A DNA stretch of 64,000 bases from Diphasiastrum complanatum. Taxonomy: Eukaryota > Streptophyta > Lycopodiopsida > Lycopodiales > Lycopodiaceae. The position numbers and the translations under genes were made by a program. Positions 47,451 through 58,694 of this stretch are shown here, in pieces. Every line of letters begins with the position of its first letter. Position 1 is the first letter of the stretch. The notes beneath the pieces were generated by a model that was given only the letters and a program-made list of their open reading frames with translations, made no database searches and was not told the origin of the DNA. Location: contig CM055094.1 in the NCBI GenBank assembly GCA_029204225.1, forward strand, positions 30,065,427 to 30,129,426, in the 5' to 3' direction.

Positions 47451-48240
47451 TAGATCGCCACTAAAAGATGGAAAATCGATCCTTTGAATCTATAGCTTTT
47501 CAAAGCTTCTGAATTCCATTTCCATGCTTGAAGAAGGAAGTGCCAACATCAAATCTTCTCCCATCAGAGTTTGTTTTCATTTCCTAAAAATCATGGATGG
47601 CAACATGGCAGTAAAGCGTGATATTGTCAATTTTTGTAATGTTCTGCAACATTTGCTTACATACATAGCTACACCAAATGAGAAAATTAAGGACCTAGAT
47701 TCTTAAAGAGTTTTATGAGGTTGAAGTTCTAGTTTTTCTACAAATCAAGTTCCTCTGAAAGTTTCTTTTTGGTGGAAATGATGCTATTTATACCAAGTGT
47801 AGGCTAATTTATAATGGCAAAGATCAAGTTCACAGCTCACCATGATTATGATCATTTGCAAGTAGCCTATTATAAGCAAATTGTGCTGCACTTTCATGTT
47901 ATCTTAGCACATTTGAATGTAGCTTGTGATATTATTGGTTCGATATTCTAGTAGCTTTTTTGCACCATTTAAGGTAAGAGAAAGAGAGCACAATCAAATA
48001 ATGATGCAATAGGTCTAGAAAAATGTAAATTTGTTGCTCCGGTATCTCCAATTTCTAGGAATTTGGGCATGAAGACAATCCGGCTTGAATCATGCACAGA
48101 AAAATTGATCAGTGTTTGCCATCTTGTTTGCATGTATGTGATGATTTTTGTTGTTTAATTATATCGATGTCGATTGAAACTATGATAGCTTCGTGGTTGT
48201 CATTCGTAATATTAAAAGTTTTTTTTCTCCTTATCTTGGG
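47451..48240. repeat. LE block, 47-kb copy
   Basis: 60-codon ORF at 47524-47706 and minus-strand TATA box at plus 47784-47792. Counterpart of 5451-6245. Confidence 0.65.
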
Positions 48241-49450
48241 GCAAGTTCACAAATAGCAAGGTAACAAATTGGGACTCGGCAAGAACTCACTCCAAATGAC
48301 TTTTTGAGCTTCACTAACTTGTTCTCATGAATTTATCATTGTGTCTAACTTGCCATATACCAGTTTTATAAGCATTTGCTTGATGCTTTACTCTTAAATG
48401 AACCATAATGGTACCCCCCTTTGCATGTGCCATAGTCCTAGAGCTCTAAAATTAACAATGTATACACATGTATGGAAGTTTTCAAGACATACTGATGTTT
48501 TTGCATCCACTTGTCTTTAAGCTTAGACATGTTCTTTGTAGTTCCTGAAGAAGTCTTGAAAGTTTGAAGCTTGTGTGTTAAGCCAAGTGTTGTTGTAGTT
48601 CATCGTAGATGCTTGGAGTTAATTATTGGCGACCTCCAAGGACATAGCCTTGAAAAAATTGGTCTAGGCCCCTTCATTTTTTAACGCTTGCTTCTTGTAC
48701 AACCAAATTACCTTCCAATTTTTTCAAGCCTATTTGCGGTAAAGTGTCTCACATCTCTATGGAACATATGCACAAAAGTGAATCACTTTCTGCCACGTGA
48801 TGATAGTGATACATTGTGCACTAGGGAATCACATTGTTGATAAGTTGGATTCACATTTACATCATGAAGCAAATAGTCTTGTAAGTTTCGTCTTCAAGTG
48901 GATCGGAAGCTCACTCCAATGGATGTTGAGATTAATATATCATGCTATCTCTAGCCTAATAGCCACACACTAGATGTTTGGATCCAGAAAATATTCACAC
49001 AAAGGGACACAGATCTACCACGTAGGTCTGCCACATAGTTTTCAATCAATCAAAAGGAAGGTAGATCCTTATCTTTGGTACTGTAATAGTTAGTTCTTAG
49101 ACTTATTGAGATCTTAGAAATTAAATTTTAGGGTCAGCCCAAAGTTTTTGACAAGTGCTCATCAAGTGAATGCAATTCTAGTCAAGATTGTGTTCAATTT
49201 TATTTACTTTGTAATATAGTTTGGATTGATTATTGCTTGATGATTCAACTGATCTTGTAGGAATTATTTGAAGAGGCATATTTATGTGCATATGATTCCT
49301 TTTGGTTCAGGTTAGGTGAATCCTACATCCTTGTGAAGTTGAGATCAAGGAGGAGGCAGTTCTACATCCAATTTTTATGCAAATTCAAGCTAGTTTCCAT
49401 TCTTGTTAACATTAATAGATATGATTTGGCTTAAGATCGGGTAGGATCTT
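48241..49450. repeat. NC block, 48-kb copy
   Basis: Counterpart of 6246-7435, with few differences. No gene. Confidence 0.55.
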
Positions 49451-49451
49451 A

Positions 49452-50436
49452 TTGAGAGGTCAAGTTTTGAGCTTTATCAAGTCCCTAGGTAGTGGGATAT
49501 CTAGTCTTTTAATCATTTCTATTTTGCATCTATTCAAGAAGAAGCAAACTCAAAGTCCAGCAAATCTTGGTCAAGAGGAAGAGGAGAGCTCTAATGAAGA
49601 TTTCGTCATGATGCCAAGTTTCTCTTCAACAAGCATAAGAGGTGAAGACCCTTGGTGGATAGATAGTGGGGCTACCTCCCACATGACAAGTAAGAGGGAG
49701 TATTTTTCAACCTTATCTACCTACGAAGGACCTATCAAGTCAATTTTTACAGCAAATAATTATGCTTGTAAGATAGAAAGAATAGGATCCATACCTTTAT
49801 GCTTGGGATTTTCAAGGAAAATCAAGATTGATGGAGTACCTTACATTTCTAGTATCACTAAGAACTTTCTTAGTGTAGGACAATTGCTTGACAATGGTTT
49901 GATTGTGGAGTTTGCCACAAATACATGTAACATCAAGAAGGATGGCAAGATCATTGCTAAAGGCATAAGGTTTGGAAGATTGTTCAAACTAGATGCCTAT
50001 GTGGATGCTAATATTGTGATGCTAGCCAAGGAGACCAAGCTATCCAACCATATTCTACGCCACAAAAGACTTGGCCACATCAACTCAAAATCCATGGAGA
50101 TCATGTGCAAGGAGGAGCTTGCCTTAGGACTTCCAAGATCCTTAGCAAAGTTTATATGATGTTCCAACTCTCTACAATGACAACATTTCAGTCCAACACC
50201 TTGCAACCAACCCAATCTTCCATGCAAGACCAAAACATATCGAGATCTCTCATCATTTTGTGTCAGAGAAGGTGCAATCTAAGGAGATATCTTTGGAGCA
50301 TGTGGCAAGTAGTGAATGTGTTGCTGATATCCTCACTAAACCACTTCAAAGAGCTGTATTTGTGAAGTTAAGGTTAGCCCTAGGGTTGATAGCAATTGTC
50401 TGTTATCTTCAAACTAGTTGTGAGGAGGAGTGTTAA
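49452..50436 (+). pseudogene. Ty1/copia gag-pol with large internal deletion, copy 2
   Basis: Same fusion of protease and pre-integrase (to 50159) with the end of RNase H (to TAA 50434-50436) as at 7438-8422, including the frame change at the joint. DPWWIDSGATSHM is intact. Differences from copy 1 are scattered substitutions (for example EFATNTCNIK here, KFATNTCNIK there). Confidence 0.85.
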
Positions 50437-50663
50437 ATTTACACAAGCTAGTTTGCATAAATTTCACTTGTAAATGACTTTGAGGCCATGATGTGGGATG
50501 TCACACATGCCAAAAGCATAGGATACCTTATTCTAAGTCAAATTATTAACCTAGATTTGTAATGGTACCTTTGGAATGTGTCCAAAGAGTGCATATATAG
50601 AGTAGAAAACAAGTAGGAGCTTAAAATAGCAGTTTTTGCATTGTTTTTGGATCTCGAGGTATC
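50431..50663 (+). repeat. Probable start of copia LTR, copy 2
   Basis: GAGGAGGAG then TGTTAAATTT, as at 8417. Confidence 0.45.
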
Positions 50664-52455
50664 GACCCTAAATAGGGTGGATCAACTGGATCTTTAGGTT
50701 GGATGTTAGGGTTAGGTTGTGATGATTACATAGAAGCCGTAATACGCTCAAATTCGATCTCTACATGTATAAATATGTAATGGGATTTCCATCCAATTAT
50801 GAGCAAAATTGAGATTTTTCTTCTTGACTAGTTTGAGTCTATGATTTGACTGATGAATGCTATTGGCTTATGATTTTTTATGATCATTGAATGAGATTGG
50901 AGTTGCAAGTACAGTACGCAGGCAGCAGCAAGCCGTACATCCACATGTGTGAAGAGTTTTGGAGATAATTCATGGAGTTCAAGCCAAGATAAACTAGGAA
51001 TCAATGCATTGATTAGTAATCTAGCTTCTAGATCTTGTTTGGATTTTAAGTAGGTGCTTTCTCCTATCATTTCTGTAATCAAATGGGTTTATTTTGCTGT
51101 ATTTTTTATCAAAAAGAACCCCAACCTCCTACTAGTGGAAAAGTGGGTGATAAAGGGGAGTTTGCTGATGTCCTAGTTCAGGATAAATGTGGTTACAGTT
51201 GTCAAGGAAATTGTGGAAGAGGTGCCAATTGAAACTGCAATGGCTCCTTAAAAAAAACAAAAAATGTAAATGATCTTGATGATTTTTGGGAGTAATAAAT
51301 TCTCTTTTATTTTAGGAAACAATTGCGTTTATATTTCTTGAAATATTGTGTATTGAAATCTTTTTGATTAGTTTAATGTTTTTAAATTTGTTTGTATTAA
51401 AAATATAGATTTAGCAGTTTTTTAATGATTTAAATATTAGCAAAACTAAAATTGCAACGAACTGTCAGGTTTTTAATATTTTAATTTTTCGTTGTGTTTA
51501 TATAAGAAGTTTTTAGAAATAATTTCATTTGCAAACATTTAATGTTTAAATATAAGTAAAGATTTAAATATTGATTAAAATTTTGTCATAATTTAGTAAA
51601 TATTATTCTTGATACAAGAATTGTAATTTAAAACACTTTTAAAATTTTTAAAAAAACATTGAAAACTTTTGTTTTAATAAGCAAAAAGATTTTTTTTAGT
51701 TATTCTAATGGTTGTGTCCAATGATTTCATTTTGAATAGTATTATTATTTCATATAAGCTAATTTGCAATTATTAACAAAAGTCTATTAACAAAATTTTA
51801 GTAGGTTGATTAATTTTCTTGCAAAATACAACATTTTTTTTAGCATTACAATATCTTTATTTTTAAGCATTTTAAATACGGATATTTTTTTTATAAAATT
51901 AAAAAAAAAAGCGACAAAAAAAAAATGGGTCTCCCTGTCATTTCTTTTTTTTTTTGGGTCATCGTGTTTCATGATGAACAATCTTAGTAAATTCTTCCCT
52001 GGTGCATTCTTCCAAAATCAGATGAATGGCTTTTTTCTTTGGCTACACAAGCTCGTCAAAGATGTTGTCAAGTCACACCTACTTTTCTCTTTATACGCCA
52101 GCACATGATTGATTTGCTGCAAACCCTTCTGCTAAACTCCTTGCCAACTTAGGAGATGCTGAAAACATCAGAGAGATTGAACGCCTCCTCAAAAGACCAA
52201 ATTTTTTCGCTGTCCAAGATTAATTCTTCCAAAACTCAAATGAAAGGCCTGGTTCTTTCATCCTAAACAACCCTAGTTCGGTGGTTTCTGGACAAAATAT
52301 GGGAAAAAGAAAGAAGTATACATGATATAAAGGAAAGAAAGGACAAGGGAGTGGTGCAAAAGAAGACTTACCGGCTAAAAGACTAAACTTTTACAGGGAT
52401 TAACTGGCTCGCAGGATGTTGAGGATCTGCATAGAAGAACTCTCACTAGGAATAC
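50664..52455. repeat. 1.75-kb unit, single copy
   Basis: Counterpart of the tandem pair at 8653-12184, here present once. TATA-like ATGTATAAATATG near 50766; LANLGDAENIREIERLLKRP open at about 52143-52200. Confidence 0.7.
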
Positions 52456-52456
52456 A

Positions 52457-52840
52457 GTGGATCGACTACAACTCTGCACGCACAAGGACAAGGCAAAGAT
52501 ATTTTTACATTTACGCTACTGTAATAGAATGTTTGAGACCATTCATGTGAGACGCTTTTACACTTGTATTTTATTACAGATCTTTGGCCTTATATACACA
52601 AGTCCTTCCATGATATTGTGTTTGCTTGGTCATACTTACCTAACATCAAAAGTGAATGATACTTTCTGTTTGATGTTTTCTGCAATTTTGAAATTGAAAA
52701 TCTATCTTTATGTTCTTGCTCTTTTCTGAAACATTTCAAAGATTTCATTTTGGAAAAATTTGATTATGTGCTTAAAACGGACTGCAATATAATTAGAAGT
52801 ATGTACCTCAGAAAATCTTACCTATTTAGGAAAAACATCT
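52457..52840 (+). other. Unrecognised open stretch, copy 3
   Basis: Same as 12186-12600 but ending near 52840, where duplicated sequence gives way to the less repeated right-hand region. Confidence 0.3.
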
Positions 52841-52847
52841 TTATATA

Positions 52848-53400
52848 GTTTTTGCTTGGAATACTAAGCCAGCATCATTAGCAAAGGAAGCTATCTCTCG
52901 ATTAGAAGATGTTTTATCAAAACCAGGACTCCATAAAGGACATGTCAAAATTCAAAAAGATGAAAAGCTTTCAGGAAAGGATGGGAACATGCCAACTAAG
53001 CCAAGCATAGGAGGAGCAAAAGAACGTCGTTTTTTGTCAAATCATACTGGTAAGGCTTCTAATATTCAACACTCAGTTTGGACAGATATTATTGTTGCCA
53101 TTCAGGACTTTGAGAAAGACCCGTATAAAATTTTCAAAATGCTTTCAAATTGTCATATATATTTAGATCCAAAGATAAGACTAACGTTATGATTTTGACA
53201 TATGCAGCACATACTAAGAGATCATATAACATTTTTTCCAAATACATATGGAAGCTTGAGTGTATGGTCATCACAAGGGATGGAGAAGTCACACTGGCAA
53301 GCATGAGCAACATTTCATCGAAATACACAATATGGAGGAACCAATGAAAAAAAAAACTACATTTGTCAATTGTTTCAGTGAGTCTACCGTAGAGTTCAGA
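52848..53400 (+). pseudogene. Transposase-like remnant
   Basis: One plus-strand frame reads AWNTKPASLAKEAISRLEDV onward and stays open to 53190 (IAIQDFEKDPYKIFKML region). It crosses TGA codons at 53190 and 53196, then reads HILRDHITFFPNTYGSLSVW, SSQGMEKSHWQA and, after another stop, TFHRNTQYGG. A G-x-L-x-x-x-S-x-Q-G-x-E-K-x-H arrangement followed by a HGG/YGG motif is reminiscent of the C-terminal part of some cut-and-paste transposases, but I cannot name the superfamily. Three in-frame stops make it dead. Confidence 0.35.
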
Positions 53401-53621
53401 TTCGACATATAATAAAGTCCACACAATACAACAAGTTTAGAAAAGCATGCAAGTTCATACAGGAAGAGAAAATGAGATGATTGCTGAGTACAAGATCATC
53501 ATTGCTGAGTAGAAGGTCATCATGACATATTCAGAATTGGTTTGCAAATTCATTGAACAAGAGAGGAGAAATACCCAATGTAAATGTATTGATTGTATTA
53601 TACCAAAATACAAAGTGTCAA

Positions 53622-54511
53622 CTATTCATCATCAGATCTTGTATCAGATTCTATGGTAGTATTGTCATGAAGAGATTCTCTGCTACCGTATGCATCTAAT
53701 AGATTTGCAGTATCCTTATTTCCACTAAGCTCAATATAAGTGGAATATAATGAGTAATGGGAGCTCCTTAAAGGAACATTCCCTTCAGTAAAGCCTAAAA
53801 TGTTTCAAACATAAGATCTTTTGACAAAAATGATCTTATTTGTCTTAACAAATTTACGTCCTCCTAGATAAAATGATAAAGTTTTAACTGCCATTATAAG
53901 ACTCTCCCCGACTGGGCTCAAGTTGGAATGAGCAATACAGATCTCATTCTTCAAGAAATGCCTAAGATAGTGGCCCAGTCCACTGTCCCTCTGGAACGAG
54001 GATGCGTGTTGTCTGAAACCACCTCGTCTCGTAGCAAAATCATCTATTATGAGAGCATCCTACAATAAGAAATATGTTAGCAAAAACACATTCAGTGATT
54101 GAAAACATTCAAATGCAAGGAAGATTAAACACTTACACATTCTTCATCATCAGCAGCAACTAGATCAGGATGATCAATATAATGACCACGTATTGAAGTG
54201 GAATCATTAGTGAAGTGCATTAATGATGGACGAGGGAAGCCCATCTGGGATTGAAATGCCGTGAATTCTTCATCGGATGGTCTGCCTCTCCCATCCTCAG
54301 CTATATTTGATAAAGTCTTATTCAGGCATTCTTCATCGGTCATAAGACTCTCCTCATCATCAAAATCAATACCAGCAACAACGTCATATGCCTCAAAATC
54401 TACAAAGTCGAAGAATTCAAAAATTGTGCCGGATAATAAACATAGAATCTCATCCTCACGATAGTCAAAAAAATTAGGCATCCAATTTAAGCTATCTTGA
54501 GTGATTGGCAT
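53622..54511 (-). pseudogene. Two-exon gene of unknown function with one premature stop
   Basis: ATG 54511 (MPITQDSLNWMPNFFDYRED). Exon 1 is acidic (VVAGIDFDDEESLMTDEEC) and ends at 54137 with a consensus donor (TGT/GTAAGT). The acceptor TTGTAG is at 54060, so the intron is 54136-54060. Exon 2 continues in phase: DALIIDDFATRRGGFRQHA, SLIMAVKTLSFYLGGRKFV, a TGA at 53805-53807, then 60 more open codons (NILGFTEGNVPLRSSHYS) ending TRSDDE, TAG 53622. Phase-preserving splicing argues for a real gene. The region after the TGA looks like former coding sequence. No domain recognised. It ends tail-to-tail with the transposase-like remnant, so it could be the accessory ORF of a DNA transposon. Confidence 0.45.
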
Positions 54512-54529
54512 CAAATTTAATCGAATTGA

Positions 54530-54925
54530 ATTTTTTGTAACCTCTAATTCTTTGATTTTGTCACTCTATGAACAATCTTAAGTGATAACAGCCAAAATTG
54601 AGCTATCTCTATTGATAGACCTGAAATTAGGCCTTGCTATTGTGATATAGGTCAATTCTCCCTCACATATTTTTTCTTTCTCACATTGGCTAGTTCAAAT
54701 CCTTCTCTTCTAATCTCATTATGCGCCATTTCATTTGCACTCCCATTTGTGTTTTTTACTCAATTTGCAACTAATATTTGCCTTCATGTTATTTATTCTT
54801 CACCTAGTTTTTCTTCTATCATTTGGACCCCATATCTAACTCCTCCCTATGCTCTTACTTATGACACCATTTTGCTAGTTTGCAATGACCTCCTTCACAC
54901 ATTTAAATGAATCTTATATGCTCAG
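54530..54925. other. Transition to satellite-like DNA, no gene
   Basis: First copies of the AGTGAT(A/G)..GAGCTATCT repeat words (54545-54660), then a T/C-rich stretch. The short ORF at 54686-54910 has no support. Confidence 0.4.

Positions 54926-54962
<37 letters not shown>
54926..54962. repeat. poly-C tract (37 C)
   Basis: Pure C run, longest in the window, followed by GCCTCCCCCCGCGG. Assembly length is uncertain for such tracts. Confidence 0.95.
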
Positions 54963-54963
<1 letters not shown>

Positions 54964-55370
54964 CCTCCCCCCGCGGCCCTCTCTCTCCCTCTCTCATACC
55001 TATGTATGTTACTTAATTTGGGCTATCCCCCCCCCATCTTACACCCTTTCTCACTCCTCTCCCACTACCCCTACGCTTTTCATGACCTATGTTCTCTTGT
55101 ATTTTTATATTCCACTCCCTTTGTCTCATTTGCATCATTTGAGAATCCATCCTCTACCCTCCTCTTTCATGTACCACCTTGTTACATAATTCAAGTTTTC
55201 CAAACCCTTCGATACCCCCCTCTTTCCCAAGTTTCTTGCATTCACGAAAAAACTACGTATCATCGTCTATTTCTCGTACTTCACCTCTCCCATCACACTC
55301 ATCACTTGTCTTGTCACTTCACGTCTCAAGCGACGAGGGATAGACCTAAAGCAATCTGAATGCTCTAGAA
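54963..55370. other. Pyrimidine-rich stretch on the plus strand
   Basis: C/T-rich with CCCCCCC and CCTCTTTCC runs. The proline-rich ORF across it is a composition artefact. Confidence 0.5.
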
Positions 55371-56900
55371 TTGAGATCGATTGAGTTCGATCACTTCATC
55401 AGCCATGCCAAGTAATTAAAGCCTAAATTGCAGTATAGGCATCAAACTGGTACACATCAAATTTGTGCTAGCTAAATGTCTTGGACTCATGATTCCTCTA
55501 ATTTCATCAGTTAATGAGAATTTTCAGGTGATCATGAGCTGTCTTGGGTGATATGCATTGAATTTTAGCTATCCTGTGCAACAAGGGTCAACTTCTCCAA
55601 TAAGGGATTAAATTCAAGGAAATTTGAGCATATTGGACTTGAAATCACTCAACAAGCCATGTAAACTTATAAAAGTCAAAGCTACATGCTACACATTAAA
55701 TTTGAGCTATCTTGAATCATATGGATGAAATTTGAGCTATGTGATTTTAGGGACCAAAATTCAGTGATCCCAAGTAACTCATCATTCATTGTCATAGTTT
55801 GAATTAGAGTATTGATTAGTCGATTTTCAAATGTAATTTGAAGAGATAATTTGCCTATTTTTAGTGACATAGACAACAATATGAGCTATCTCAAGTGATA
55901 TGCACCAATCCCATCAATGAGATATAGGACTCAAGCAATCTAAATGCTTTGAAATTGAGATAGATTGAGTTTGATCACTTGATGAGCCATATAGAGTGAT
56001 TAGAGCCTAAATTGTAGTATAGGCATTGGATTGAAGCTATTATGACATGTAGACATAAAATTTGTGCTAGTTTAATGTCTTGGACACAAGATTCCTCTAA
56101 TTTTATTATTGAGTGATAATGTTCAAAATCGCGCCATCTTGAGTGATATACATTGAATTTCAGCTATCTCGTGTAATAGGGGACAACATCAACAAGGGAT
56201 CAAGTTCAAGCAGTCTAAATGTAATACACTTATATAAAAAAAAAATTGATCACTCAATCAGTCATGTCAACTAATAAAGTCCAAATTACATGTGTGTTAA
56301 ATTTGAGCTATCTTGAGTCATGTCCATGAAATTTGAGCTATGTAATTGTCCTAAGCTTAGGATTTGTTTGATTTAATCGCTCGATGAACACTCTTGAGCG
56401 ATGAGGGCTAAAATTGAGTCATCTCAAGTGACATAAAATTTGGAAAATCTTGTGCCATAGGGATCAATTCTATCAACAAGAGATCGAACATGAGCAATTT
56501 AAATGTACTGAAGTCAATATTAGACAAATTTGATCAATCAACGAGCCATGTCCATAGACGAGAACCAAAATTGAGCTTTTTGTGTGTAGGCATCGAGCTC
56601 TAACAATCTGAAGCTCCTAACATTGAGATTGGTCAATTTTGATCATTTCATGAATTATGCTTAATGATAAGCACCAAATCGCTTGTTGGGCATAATTTAT
56701 ATTTGAGCTGTTAATTTGGGTGACGCATCAACTTTGAATGATTTGAAGCTGGAAAGTAGCTCGAAATTCCTTGAATTTGATCACTCTATGAACAACCTCT
56801 CGTGTAATACATGTAAAAATCTATCTCCATTTATGGATTGCATCCATTTTGAGCTATATCAAGTGACAAAGGCACAACTTTACAATACATAAAAGTATTT
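55371..56900. repeat. Degenerate tandem repeat array 1
   Basis: Loose units combining GATCACTTGATGAGCCATG, AGTGATAAG(G/C)ACCAAA, TAGGCAT and AAATTTGAGCTATCT, repeated with much divergence, unit length roughly 100-190 bp. Copies within the array differ more from each other than the segmental copies in the left half do, so the array is old. No ORF above noise. Confidence 0.65.
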
Positions 56901-57988
56901 TTTAATCCATAATTCAAAAAGTATCTAGAAAATTAAATTTTTTCCTAGATTAAGTTAAGACACTAAATTTTTTCTTTTAGGAAAATGTTTTCCTTGTTAG
57001 AAATTTATAAAAAATTAAGAGTTTTCCTAGATGAAATCTATGCAAGTTTTTATAACTCGGAAATCTTTTTACTAGTTAGAGATAGTGCAAATGTATGTAG
57101 GAATTTCAGTGTTTTTCTAGATAAAATCCGTGCACATACATTTTTTAACTAGAAAAAATGTTTTCCTAGTTAGAAGGGGTCCAAATCAACTTTTAAACTA
57201 GGGAAAAACGTGTGGAGCTAGGAAATTTTACAATTTTCCTATCTAGAAACATGTCATATTTTTCTTGTGTGTTTTGGTGAAGGAGAATGTACTTTTGTTA
57301 GCGAAATGTTGTGCTCATGCATTGTCCATAGGCTATTATGGCACAATTTTGTGATGGGGCTTGATCCACCAAAATCTAGCATATGAAAGATTAATATAGC
57401 CAACAGTACAAATATTCAATAATAATACGAGTCTCTTGGATTTTATTACTTTTAATGCAACAATGTTGAAGAATCAGACAACCTTTTAAGCATGGGTCTT
57501 TCACTGTGTGCCGGAGTCCAGTACTTATCGTAACACTGTTTGAAGGATGTTTACTTGCGTAGATTCTGGACATTCAAACTCGCCAGTAGAACGCAACTGG
57601 GTTTGTAACGAGGAAGCTGCAACTTCATTCTTGCTGTTGAGCGACCGCCGGTTGCTATAGCTGACGTACATATATGAATTTAGTAGTTCGATCCAGAACG
57701 TTTTTTCTAGTCGTTGTAGGTGTCGTAATTGTGCAGCTTATTATATCTCGACCTTCGAGCAACGTTCGAGGTAAGGTTGCTGATCTTTTCAACATCATTT
57801 TATTTTTAATTCCGTGGAACTATTAATCTGGTCGTCCCTGAGGTGTACCCTCTGAATTTGTTTCAATGCAATTGAGGAGTACAGGTGGAGTCGCGCCATA
57901 ACCGTGGAGCTTCTGCATAATCCATAAGCTTTTTTTGTGACGAGCAGTTTGTCCAAATTTTGCAGACTCGGATATCTAACTATAAGAT
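56901..57988. other. Non-repeated AT-rich DNA and GST upstream region
   Basis: 56901-57260 has several diverged words of the type TTTTCCTAG(T/A)TAGA. 57560-57960 is more GC-balanced and may be the distal promoter of the GST fragment. No gene seen. Confidence 0.4.
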
Positions 57989-57998
57989 TATATAAAAG
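57989..57998 (+). promoter_or_regulatory. TATA box of the GST gene
   Basis: TATATAAAAG lies 61 bp before the GST ATG, giving a predicted transcription start near 58020 and a leader of about 35 nt. Confidence 0.6.
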
Positions 57999-58058
57999 CG
58001 GTATCAATCCCAGGAAAGAACGTGTTCAGCTAAGCTTTGAAACAACAAATTTGCTTCA

Positions 58059-58295
58059 ATGGCGACGGACAGTGTGAAACTACTGATAGTAAGAGCCAGT
58101 CCCTATGCGATGCGTTCAATCCTGGCTCTGGAGGCGAAAGGAGAGAAGAACGAGTTAATAGAGGAGAATCTCAGTGCAAAAAGCCAACTGTAGCTGGAAT
58201 CTAACCCTGTCTACAAAAAGATCCCGGTGCTGCTTCGTGGCGGAAAAGCGATTCCCGAGTCTCTGTTCATCGTTCTGTATGTGGATGATTTTTAA
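58059..58295 (+). pseudogene. GSTU: Tau-class glutathione S-transferase N-terminal domain, nonsense and truncated
   Basis: ATG 58059 opens MATDSVKLLIVRASPYAMRS, the usual start of tau GSTs (VKLLG.WASPF..R). ALEAKGEKNELIEENLSAKS follows, then TAG at 58191 where the family has L/K. After it LESNPVYKKIPVLLRGGKAI and PESLFIVLYVDD complete the thioredoxin-fold glutathione site, including the P-V-L (cis-Pro) and E-S motifs. A TAA at 58293 ends the frame directly after YVDDF. The family's tryptophan-containing continuation and the whole C-terminal helical domain are missing. The active enzyme would conjugate glutathione to electrophiles in the cytosol; this fragment cannot. The intact TATA box suggests recent loss or duplication with its promoter. 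Confidence 0.85.
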
Positions 58296-58694
58296 TCTAA
58301 CAATGATTATTTGATTTGTAATCTTAGAATGATTTGGTTCTCATTGTTTGCTTTTATTAAAAAAAAAAAGATGCATCTTAGAAGGAATTAAAGGTCAAAC
58401 AATAGATGAGGTATGTTTTTATCATCTTAAATTGATGTTTTTGTTTGTTTTTTTATTGTTTGTATATATTTACGGCAAATTTATACAAGATGAAATAGAA
58501 AAACATAAACAATAAACAATCATTCCATACATAATGAGATAGAGATGATCAAATACAAAAGCTTATATTCATAATTCAAAAAAGTCTACATATTTGCATC
58601 TAATTTATGAAAAGAGCATTGATACTAATACTCTTTTTTTCTACTTTTGCAAATACTAAAAATACATCAAATCTTAGAAGTAATAGTATGCTTC
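58296..58694. other. AT-rich spacer, no gene seen
   Basis: Contains an A-run at 58359-58369 and T-rich stretches. The plus-strand ORFs at 58607-58901 are antisense of the exon described next. Confidence 0.5.

Noticed and set aside
54907-55359. Proline-rich ORF of 150 codons
   Set aside because: Poly-C and pyrimidine-rich composition artefact.
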